64,000 nucleotides of DNA, taken from Symsagittifera roscoffensis. Its lineage: Eukaryota > Xenacoelomorpha > Acoela > Convolutidae. The notes beneath the pieces are model-generated. The model had not been told where the DNA came from. It did not search any database and saw only the letters and a list, made by a program, of their open reading frames with translations. Below are positions 19,719-28,639 of this stretch, piece by piece. The position numbers and the translations under genes are program-made. The number at the start of each line of letters is the position of its first letter. The first letter of the stretch is position 1. Location of the stretch: the NCBI RefSeq assembly GCF_963678635.1, contig NC_087066.1, positions 44,009,624-44,073,623 on the forward strand, in the 5' to 3' direction.

Positions 19719-22324
19719 AATTATTAATTTTTCTCCAACTCCTTTTTCTAGTAATCTCAAATCAAAACATAAACCCTTCCCCTCGTACAGGACCACAAGA
19801 TTTATTAGTAACACATTACGATTGTGAAGAAAATGAACAAAAAACACTACATAAATATGCAATAAATCAAGTATCACAATGTGAAACAGAACCACAAGCT
19901 ATAGAAACCACAGATGTAATAGCAACACTCTATTCAAAAGCCCGAGCAACAACAGTTACAGGTTATAAATTCACAGCAACATTTTCCGAAAAGAAAGTAC
20001 ATTGTTCACAAGTCTCGAACGGAAACAAAAACCGACTTGACCATGAATCATTCTATCAGAGTAATATAGAACGTCTTTTACATCTCAATCCCGACGATTG
20101 TAAAAGTGAATTACTTAGACTAAACATCACACAAAATAAAAACTCCGCAAGAAAGTTAGTTAATTTTCAAGTTTTTTCAGACTCTGTACATCAATCACAA
20201 CTTGAAAGACACCAAGGACATATAAAACTAGACGAAAAGTACCCATATAACGGCGCACACGGACGATTAACCTATGACCTACACGATAAACATTGGATAC
20301 CACACATTGGTATAAATGACCCATCAAACTGCAAAGCAGACACAAAAAATAAAGGATACCAAGAAATAATGTTTTTCGATTGGAAAATACAACTCGAAAA
20401 AATACAACTAACACGAGATTTATCAGACAATACAATGATCTATCAAGGAATCCGATTACCTTGTAAAAATGATCAAGGTTATTGCGACCCTACAACGAGA
20501 ACACAAGCAACCATTGTTTGGTTCCCCGAAGATACATGTACAACATTTCAAGTAGCAAAAATACACGCTCGTATGATAAAATTTCACGAAAAATATTTTA
20601 TACAATCAATTCCATATGAACAAGTCCATCCATCACGAAAACTAAGTTCTAATTTTAGAAACATAGACAATATAGAAAATAAATTGACACGTTTTCAAAT
20701 ATATCAAGAAACAGAACTTGCATGTAAATACAGGAATCCACTTCACAGAACACAATACTCTGAAATATTAGTTGAATACGAAAAAGGATTCGACATGACC
20801 ACTGGAAAAGTAAAAATCGACCCATATGCCACAGGTCATCCTCCAAACGAAGGAACATCCTATATACCAGTTAATTTTGAAAAAAGCAACGGACAACCTG
20901 GTGGACATCTAAAACCCCATGACACTAGAAGCACACGCTTACAAGAATTATCACTAATGAATACTACATATTTCGGTAATATCCACTATGATATTCATTT
21001 AGATATGAAACTAGATTATACAATTAGCCGAATTTTTCAAGAAATGTCACTCTCCGAATTAGAAACACTACACCAGCTATGCGAATTAGAACGAACACAA
21101 ATATTACAATCACTTGCACTAGCAGTATTAAAAATACCCTATGCAGGATACTTATTATCTGGAAATAGATCAAATTTTTTAGACTATGAAGGAAACATCT
21201 TATGGTTTTATACTTGTACTAAAAAAGTATCACCACTATACGTTTTTGAAGATAAACGATGTTATAAAAGAATCCCTATCTTTTATAAGAATAAAGTACA
21301 TTTCGTGGATACACTTTCACGAAGAACCTATTTCTGGGATACCGCAGTCCCATGTGGATCAGAAAACAGCCACAATGTAGTACAACTAAACCCTGATGAA
21401 ACTAAATATTATCTTCTCACTCCATATCCCACATTAATGCAATCACTCAAAAAATTTTCACCAGAAAGCATTCGCGCTATTGCTCGAAACCCAAATATAG
21501 ACTTACAATCAATAGGAATCTATTCAAAATCAGATATTCAACATCACATTAGAACACAACAATTCCAAGAATTATTAACACAAATGGACACTATACAAAG
21601 ACAATCAATAGACCAAAATTTACGCAAACTTGCAGAAACCGCAGGATTTGCCGATATCTACACGCAAGACTATAGCGGATATTTTAAAGACATTAAAGAT
21701 TATATATATCTAAACGGTGAAAAATACCGTCCCCAAGATATATCACCAATTAACATTTTTAGCTTTGTTACACTCAAAAATGAGATCCTCAATTTTCTAG
21801 GATGGCCCTACTACATCTTAGAAAAATTGACTATTTTATACGCAATGTTTAACTTTATTGGATTTCTTTTCTCACTTTTAAAAGGAATCTACAACACATG
21901 TGCTATACACACACAAGTAAACAGACAAGCAAGCGTAGCACGCATACTCTTTGCAGGATTTTTTGGAATCTTTTCTACATCTATAAACAAAATTCTTTTA
22001 GACGCACAAATAAAAGAATATAACACAAAAATAGCAACACGACAAAATACATACGACGAAGAACATAACAATGTAGACATAACGCCAACGGCACCACAAT
22101 TACCACCCCTACCAAATAACCATCCACTATCCCTAGTCCCACGAAATTTTCGAAATTTAGCCATCACACATAACCCAAATTTTCGACTCACCACATCACA
22201 AAGTCCCATCCAACATATAATGACACACCAGTCACAAGATGATAATACTTATGAACAAATTATTGAACAACCCCATACCACCGCTTTTCAGTCTCAAAAT
22301 AATCATTTTTTTAGCCCACGATGA
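19706..22324 (+). CDS. env: Envelope-like glycoprotein, chuvirus-like
   Basis: 872 residues. The N-terminus is a signal peptide (MYILKLLIFLQLLFLVIS). The long ectodomain has many Cys residues, several N-x-S/T sites (NIT, NTT, NRS), and blocks that recall class III-type glycoproteins of Chuviridae: IRLPCKNDQGYC, TIVWFPEDTC, YLLSGNRSNFLDYEG, and a Cys-bounded stretch ending near 550. Two hydrophobic segments follow, around 695-725 and 745-770, then a polar Pro/Asn-rich tail. The likely role is membrane fusion and cell-to-cell spread of particles. Capture of such genes by LTR elements is known in invertebrates; the assignment here is by eye from pattern, not from a search. Its stop overlaps the next start as ATGA. 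Uninterrupted. Confidence 0.72.
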   Translation: MYILKLLIFLQLLFLVISNQNINPSPRTGPQDLLVTHYDCEENEQKTLHKYAINQVSQCETEPQAIETTDVIATLYSKARATTVTGYKFTATFSEKKVHCSQVSNGNKNRLDHESFYQSNIERLLHLNPDDCKSELLRLNITQNKNSARKLVNFQVFSDSVHQSQLERHQGHIKLDEKYPYNGAHGRLTYDLHDKHWIPHIGINDPSNCKADTKNKGYQEIMFFDWKIQLEKIQLTRDLSDNTMIYQGIRLPCKNDQGYCDPTTRTQATIVWFPEDTCTTFQVAKIHARMIKFHEKYFIQSIPYEQVHPSRKLSSNFRNIDNIENKLTRFQIYQETELACKYRNPLHRTQYSEILVEYEKGFDMTTGKVKIDPYATGHPPNEGTSYIPVNFEKSNGQPGGHLKPHDTRSTRLQELSLMNTTYFGNIHYDIHLDMKLDYTISRIFQEMSLSELETLHQLCELERTQILQSLALAVLKIPYAGYLLSGNRSNFLDYEGNILWFYTCTKKVSPLYVFEDKRCYKRIPIFYKNKVHFVDTLSRRTYFWDTAVPCGSENSHNVVQLNPDETKYYLLTPYPTLMQSLKKFSPESIRAIARNPNIDLQSIGIYSKSDIQHHIRTQQFQELLTQMDTIQRQSIDQNLRKLAETAGFADIYTQDYSGYFKDIKDYIYLNGEKYRPQDISPINIFSFVTLKNEILNFLGWPYYILEKLTILYAMFNFIGFLFSLLKGIYNTCAIHTQVNRQASVARILFAGFFGIFSTSINKILLDAQIKEYNTKIATRQNTYDEEHNNVDITPTAPQLPPLPNNHPLSLVPRNFRNLAITHNPNFRLTTSQSPIQHIMTHQSQDDNTYEQIIEQPHTTAFQSQNNHFFSPR

Positions 22325-24126
22325 GCCGCCAACTTGGATCACTACACCGATCAAATTCCCACCCAACCAATCTTACCTCTCCAATCCCAATAATACCACT
22401 TTTTGCTTTTCCGCCACCCGATTTTCCATCTAGTAATGTAACATCAGGCATGAATTCCGACACTAATTCACACATCTCAGTTTTATATCACATCTCACAA
22501 CTCAATAACCCGAATATTGAAACCCCCGATGAATTTGCCGACTCAGAACCATCCCCATCCAATAATTTTCATAACTCTTCTAATTTTTCTCAACCCCCTT
22601 TTCAACCCATATTATCCAATAACCCTGACCCAATCATCCCTACACCCTCTTATGCTTCCCAAGTTACCCCAACCTACTCCTCATACCATTCTGACCAATC
22701 ATCTCATTCTCCAGACACCCCCCGAATCTCCCCAGAGCTAGATAATTTTATTACCCTTCAACAACAACCCTACCACCTTAATACCCCAACCATAAACCAA
22801 ATCTCCTCCACAATAAATTCATCCAACCCCCCTACCCCTACACCCTCTTCAAATTATACTGAATCATTAGCACCATCATCCACATCAACTGAATCTTCAC
22901 TCAACACTAATAGAGCTTACCGCACTTTTAAAAGAAAGTTCCCCAACCATCCTTTCCCAGCAAAACCAGGAACAGCCCGTGAATACATCAACCACCCCAA
23001 GCATACTAACACAAAAGAATTTTTAGCCATCACCTTACCCTCATTCCCACAATACACCTTAAACACCCCCCACGACACTAACGAAACACGCAACTTTGTA
23101 AATGAATACGTTTTAATGCCCACTCTCTCTTGGACCTCATATTATCATTTTACTAACCCTCTTTGCTTACCTTTATCTAACACTCACATCGATATAGAGC
23201 GAAATACGGACATGCTATATCGACTCACTACACCACTAACCGCTAGACAATTTACTTACGTTGGATATGAAAAATCACTAAAAACACACACTGCACCTAG
23301 AGCTAACGAATATACACTCGAATACTATGATCACAACATCATCAGAGCTAACCAAGATCAATTCTTAGACGACGATCGCTTCGCTAATCCACAAATTACC
23401 GAGAAATTTTTCATCAAGACACCATATATATTTACACTAAACATCTTCGACCGAAAGTTTGATCACATTATTTCAGAAGCACTAACAGACACACAAGCAT
23501 ACGAAAGTTTTAAAGAACGCTTCCAAATATTTTCACTAACCTTTCATTTCCTTGCACCACACGAAAGAGATTTACACTGCTCACACGATATTATGTTGCG
23601 CACTAAACAAACCCACACATATAGTTATTATCGCTTCATCCAAAATCACTTTGACCTACACACACCCTCTAGACAACCACACCATCGTTTTCAATTCATT
23701 AATTCCAAATACACTTCACCATTTTTCCTAAATTTCACATATTGCATTAAAGATACTAACCTTCATGGTATTCTTCGTAATTATGACCCCATAACCCAAA
23801 TGTACATCTTCTGTCCCATCACCAAGACCTTCAACGCCGAAGAATCCCGACCCTTCCTTATCCCGCACGAGTTTGTACAACCTATAGAAATCCCAATTTT
23901 AGAATTCATCCACAACACTAAATTCAATCACAAATTATATAATCTAATCCAAAACACACCTTATGAGTTTGCAGTTGGCACTGAAGAACTAACCACTATT
24001 AAGGCACTTCAATTGCTTTGGCCACTGCTTCAGACTAAAAATATCATCCGCATCTTAGCTAAACTATTAACAACTTCAGAACTAATTCACGACATCTTCC
24101 CCCACGGTTTTTTCCCCGACGACTAA
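22321..24126 (+). CDS. Unknown 601-residue protein after the envelope gene
   Basis: Starts in an ATGA overlap with the envelope stop. Residues 1-200 are Ser/Pro/Thr/Asn-rich and probably disordered. Residues ~200-600 look folded, with aromatic- and His-rich segments (FHFLAPHERDLHCSHDIM, FFLNFTYCIKDTNLHGIL) and a hydrophobic helix near the end (IKALQLLWPLLQTKNIIRIL). No signal peptide or membrane segment, so it probably acts in the cytosol, nucleus or particle. I know no homologue. The layout (disordered N-half, folded C-half) resembles the ATG-less frame. Base use becomes more C-rich than in Gag/Pol. The TAA stop is three bases before a consensus splice donor. Confidence 0.75.
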   Translation: MSRQLGSLHRSNSHPTNLTSPIPIIPLFAFPPPDFPSSNVTSGMNSDTNSHISVLYHISQLNNPNIETPDEFADSEPSPSNNFHNSSNFSQPPFQPILSNNPDPIIPTPSYASQVTPTYSSYHSDQSSHSPDTPRISPELDNFITLQQQPYHLNTPTINQISSTINSSNPPTPTPSSNYTESLAPSSTSTESSLNTNRAYRTFKRKFPNHPFPAKPGTAREYINHPKHTNTKEFLAITLPSFPQYTLNTPHDTNETRNFVNEYVLMPTLSWTSYYHFTNPLCLPLSNTHIDIERNTDMLYRLTTPLTARQFTYVGYEKSLKTHTAPRANEYTLEYYDHNIIRANQDQFLDDDRFANPQITEKFFIKTPYIFTLNIFDRKFDHIISEALTDTQAYESFKERFQIFSLTFHFLAPHERDLHCSHDIMLRTKQTHTYSYYRFIQNHFDLHTPSRQPHHRFQFINSKYTSPFFLNFTYCIKDTNLHGILRNYDPITQMYIFCPITKTFNAEESRPFLIPHEFVQPIEIPILEFIHNTKFNHKLYNLIQNTPYEFAVGTEELTTIKALQLLWPLLQTKNIIRILAKLLTTSELIHDIFPHGFFPDD

Positions 24127-24129
24127 CAG

Positions 24130-24208
24130 GTAAGTATGAATTAAATGAATATTACTAACTAATTAAAATATTAAAAAACTCACCATTCTTTATCCATGTT
24201 TTCCTTAG
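24130..24208 (+). other. Candidate intron in the 3' untranslated region
   Basis: CAG|GTAAGT at the left end, ATTACTAACT (TACTAAC branch point) inside, and a T-rich stretch ending TTCCTTAG at 24208 give a 79-nt intron with all three consensus elements; TTTTTAG at 24216 is a second possible acceptor. It starts three bases after the stop codon of the 601-residue ORF. A junction this close to the stop should not trigger nonsense-mediated decay. Confidence 0.6.
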
Positions 24209-25741
24209 ATTTTTAGCCTTCATCCGACGATCACCTACAAAAACCACAAAAAACAAATAAAGATCGCAAATTTCATCAAACAGATTTCAACAATTCTATT
24301 AATCTCTTACACTTATAAATTTATAAATTTAATACCAATGCAGTAAATTCATTTCTAAAATTTTCCCCACAAGCAGTAAATCTAATTATGATGAAAATTT
24401 GTAACTTAAAATTCCCCCATAACTAGCAGTAAATTTACAAATTCTATGCAGTAAATTAATAAAATGCAAATGCAGTACTAACCTTTTGATATTCTCATTT
24501 ATTCGCACAGAAATTCTATCCACACTCGCACAGCTCGCCCACGAAGAATTGTTTAAAATAATGAATTTCAGTTTCAAGTTTTCACACTCAACAACTCTAA
24601 CATATAATAACATGTTTCAAACTTTCCTTTAACCCGGTTGGAAAGGAATCATATACTAAACAAAACTAACCAACGCAGCTTACTAAATACCACAAATCAT
24701 AGAATAACAGCATGACTAAGAAAAGGAAACCAACGGTACCCAAACCGGATTAACCCAGTTTAAAACTGGATAATTTATTCTTTTGAAGACTATTATAAAG
24801 TCTAAGAAAGAAATAATAAAACACAAAAAAGTCGAAAGACAAACCCATACCACGAACAATTTGCTTTGTGGAAAAAGGACATAACCAACAAGACATAAGA
24901 AAAACCACAACAAACCCAACATAAAACGTTGTCACATAACAGGACCCCTCACAAAAACCGCATGAAATCATACTCCCACTCCTGGCCTAACCCACCAGGA
25001 AGGACGTCCTGAGCATGCTCTATAGCCGGCCTAACCCACCGCGCTACATCCACGCTTTGTGACCACACCTCTATTTTTAATAAGAGCTACTCAAGTGTGA
25101 GTAACTCTTCAAAATAACCGAACTAAAACAAAAAGCTTTTGTGAAAACAACTAACTAAAATCATAATTAAAAAATATTAAACTAATAAATGTTTTATAAA
25201 ATGTAAATTACATTATGCAATACATAGATCAGAATACAACACCAAGGACGAACATCTAAAGACAAAACGACCCCACTACACTCGAGAGAGAATGGCCAAC
25301 CACAATCGATATGCCACTCACAATCACAACTCAAAGGATTTAGAGTACGACTTGACTTCGCAGAAAAGGACTTCATTGAACTAGACCAATGACCACCTCG
25401 ATGTTCAAGTATACGTACAGATCCGAGTAACCAGGCATCCCCTCCACGCACAATCTCCACGCCATTCCCAAACTAGATCAGACACAAAAAGAAGTTCTCC
25501 ACGCAGAACAGAAAAACCTGACATAGCAAACCATTCTGAAATCAGATTTGAGTTTGTTGCAAAGACTTAGTCGTTGTCACTAGAAGACACAACGTCTTAT
25601 GTCTCTAACTCCAGCTTCCTGGAACTTCTTTAACAAAGAGGAAACAGAAGAAACAAGATGTTCGCCAAACACCAACGTCCATCATCCATCCTTCGAATTG
25701 CAGAAGAACTATTCTAAAAAACTCTGTAAAACCCGGATGGG
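24209..25741 (+). other. 3' non-coding part of the element with short repeats
   Basis: No long open frame. GCAGTAAAT or a close variant occurs about five times at 24340-24475. CCAGTTT-A-AAACTGG near 24757 is a perfect hairpin with one unpaired base. GGCCTAACCCACC occurs twice near 24983 and 25028, around the palindrome AGGACGTCCT. Right before the LTR is CCCGGATGGG, a short purine stretch that may serve as the plus-strand primer. Confidence 0.5.
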
Positions 25742-26151
25742 TGGAACCTGATCTAAACTACATTTTATGATTGGATAATTTAGATATTTTACCAATGTAA
25801 AGTATTTAATATTAACCAATCATGATCCATCTAACTAACAACCCACTTATTTGTAAGTGCTGAAGTTACTTGTAATTTCAGCACCAGAGAGATTTGAATT
25901 TAACTTAGAAATTAGTTGGACTCTCCCGAGCACTTCAGCAACCGCAATAAACCAGTATACCCTAGATCTATTGAGCCTAGCAGAGACTAGTTAAACAACC
26001 TGAGACTAGATAGTATAAGAGTAAGATTAGGATCGGTATTAGACTAAGAAGTTGCACGAATCTATCCGGCCGAAAATAAGATAGCGTGACGAGCAGACGG
26101 TGTACCCTATCCGAAATTACTCTATGAGTTAACCAACTCGGTCATAACTCA
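25742..26151 (+). repeat. 3' LTR
   Basis: 410 bp, matching 7235-7644 except one base seen (A to C in GTGTA[A/C]CC). Poly(A) signal AATAAA near 25946. Followed directly by the ATAG duplication at 26152-26155. Confidence 0.93.
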
Positions 26152-26155
26152 ATAG
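26152..26155. repeat. Target-site duplication, right copy (ATAG)
   Basis: Repeats the four bases at 7231-7234 left of the element. Confidence 0.85.
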
Positions 26156-26520
26156 TTATCTTTTATGGAAAGATCGATATTTGTTCCCAATCACTTAGCA
26201 AGGTATACCAGGCCTGAAAACAATTCACGTTTCCTCATCTGCTGTAAAACTTTCGATTCGAGTGAAAAAATAAGTAACAAACGAATTGGGTTAAACTTTC
26301 ACAGTGATTGTTACAATTTTCTCGTTGAGAAGGTTTCACGTCGCATGAACAATACTTTTACTCCCTTTATTCAAGAAATAGTTCACTTCGATGCAAAATT
26401 TGTTGCAGATGAAGAAATCTGGCTTGTACAGACCCAGATTACATTGAAAAGTCAGGGAAATCAAATATTGATACTATCATGGACGGCAGTTCTGATGACT
26501 TGCTCTTGGTCTATGTAAAG
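26156..26520 (+). repeat. Old tandem repeat, unit part B (first copy)
   Basis: Continuation of the segment at 6430-7230, cut off from it by the LTR element. It matches 27775-28110. An open frame of 117 codons (26165-26518) includes DAKFVADEEIWLVQTQITLK. The second copy keeps the same frame with stops (SAEEENWHVQMRITLK), which hints that part B was once protein-coding. The family is unknown. Confidence 0.5.
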
Positions 26521-26714
26521 TTTGTGCTGAAACTCTTGGTAAAAAATGTTAAAATTGGACATTAACAACGACATTTTGGAGAGTCAAACGTGAAATTGGC
26601 TGAATTATGTCCACTAGTGTGTATCTAGTTTTACACACTAGTACTCTAGCTCTGTAAACATCTCCGCTCCAAGCGAACGCAAATTGCTTAAAAAAATGTT
26701 CTTGCACTTTTCCC

Positions 26715-27480
26715 TCTGGTTGCAAACATAGTTTCAATTGATGAGACAATTCGCCTTTATAAGGAAAAGTAAAGGATCAGTTGGAAAAATCTGACTAACT
26801 TCAGAAATCAAGTTTCAAAAAATAAATGACCATAAATAACAATTTTCTTCGTTGGAGTTTATTTACATTTTTATTTATAAGCAATTAAGTACGATTTATA
26901 ACAATTTAATTTCACTGGTTACTTTTCATATTTTTCATTTTGATTTTCAATTGTTCAATTCACCTATTAATTCAATTTTTTACAGTCGGATCTTACATCT
27001 CTCAGATGTTTACTTACAATTTTTTGTTGACATTTATCAAGAAAAAATACTTAATAAAAAGCCGGTGTTTTCAAGTATCGATTAAATTTCAGAGAGAAAA
27101 ACACAGTAAATTTTTCGCAATTGTTTTTTAGACGTGCTATCAGTGATTTTCTTTCTTCGGAACTAGAAATTTCGGAAAGAATTAGAGCTGTAAAAAAGGC
27201 TTCAAAATTGTGAAAAAGTTATTGGGCACCGAGCCTCCAATTCCGCAGCTATCGAGAAACAACGACCTTACTCTTTCTATTTCCGGGTTCCGAAGTGTTC
27301 GGATTGGTCACAAGTTTGCCAAGGAACCTCACGAGTTCACCCAATTTGATGAATAACGCTTGTATCGCACGAGCGTTTCATGTTCGGAAGCTCTTTCTTT
27401 TTTTATTTTTTAATCGACCGTCTCGCGTCACATTCGGCTGTTCTGACCAACTAGTTTAATTATTGAAAAATGTTTCGCAA
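26715..27480 (+). repeat. Old tandem repeat, unit part A (second copy)
   Basis: Diverged match to 6430-7230, in the same orientation, with the shared landmarks TTATTGGGCACCG and GGATTGGTCACAA near 27220 and 27300. No coding signal is visible. With part B on both sides the order is A-B-A-B. Confidence 0.55.
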
Positions 27481-27774
27481 ATCGGAACTCTAAAATTGAG
27501 ATTTATAGACTGTTCACATTTAGGGAATTATAGACTTTTTTCTTCTGTCCTGAACGTGTTCTGCCTTCTGGCGGAAAACCATTTTTTTTTAATTTTCCAA
27601 GAGTTCACGATTAGTTGTACACACTGATAGACTAGTGACTAAAATTAAGCGCAATTTCAAAACTTTACTCATGCCTGTTCTATAATGCCTGTTTTCAGTG
27701 TCCATTTTGAACAGCATTTTATTCATATTTTAAAAACAAGGTCTTACACAGACCAAGAGAAAATGATCAGAGCT

Positions 27775-28110
27775 ACCCTCTATGAAACTATCGATATTCG
27801 TTCTCATTTACTTAACAACATATTCCGGGTCTGAAATTACCAGCATTCCTCATCTTCTTTTTCTTTTCAAATTTACTTGAAAAAGCAAGTTACAACATTG
27901 GTTTTTTCAACTTTCTCGCTGAGATTGTTTCACGTCGAGCGATAATCTGTTTTACTCCACTTAAGCAAGAAAGAGTTAACTTAGATGCAAATTTAGTGCA
28001 GAAGAAGAAAACTGGCATGTTCAGATGCGAATCACGTTGAAAATTCAATGAAATCATATATTGGTACTGTCTTAGAGGGCAGCGTTCATGATATGTGTTT
28101 TTCCTTTAAT
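27775..28110 (+). repeat. Old tandem repeat, unit part B (second copy)
   Basis: Matches 26160-26520 through the whole length, with many substitutions. The translation in the corresponding frame is recognisable but has several stops. Confidence 0.5.
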
Positions 28111-28639
28111 GTTTTTTGCTGAAATTCTTAGTGACTTTTGTTAAAATGGATATTAAAAACGGCAATAACAAAAAAAAAAATTACCCGAAGTTTAAATCTT
28201 TTGTGTATTTCTAGTTGTATTTTTGCAATCCATGAAACTCCGAGAACAATGCAAAAGTTTCTAACTCCACCAATAGACCAGCAAACATAGCCCCCAAAAC
28301 AATTCAAGAAAAAGCATTACCCGCAACACTCGAAACAAAGGTGCTGCCCAACGCATCACAATCTAAGCCGTCGCCCCCAGTAATTACAACAATCCGGTCT
28401 TACTCCTGGAAACTTATCGACCGAAGAATTTAAAATAACTGACATATGTAAATGTTTCGTTAACTCGAAACCCTGCTTCATAATGCTAAGCAATAACAAA
28501 CCCTGTTCAATTTCATAGAAATACTGAACCAGCAGCTGTTGTCATTAGTAGAACAAACACTACATTATAACGTCGCAATAAATACGGCAATGATTCTCGC
28601 ACATCTGCTGTTCTCCCAAAACTAAATCAGAAACAACGG
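28111..28639. other. Nothing recognised
   Basis: AT-rich sequence without motif or open frame. It could be the strongly decayed start of the reverse-transcriptase relic to its right. Confidence 0.35.

Larger units (their letters stand above)
7235..26151 (+). mobile_element. Complete 18.9-kb Ty3/Gypsy LTR element with chuvirus-like envelope gene
   Basis: The element is bounded by 410-bp LTRs (TGG...TCA) that differ at one base in my comparison (GTGTAACC against GTGTACCC), and by an ATAG target duplication. Gene order is: 1.25-kb leader, basic ORF (8899), Gag (9341), Pol (11977), two small membrane ORFs (18161, 18388), ATG-less frame (18582), envelope-like protein (19706), unknown 601-residue ORF (22321), 1.6-kb 3' leader with an intron. 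Pol domain order PR-RT-RH-INT with a GPY/F tail places it in Ty3/Gypsy. All long frames are uninterrupted, so the copy is young and may be competent. Elements of this clade are usually 5-9 kb, so 18.9 kb is large, mostly because of about 6.5 kb of extra sequence after Pol. Confidence 0.93.
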
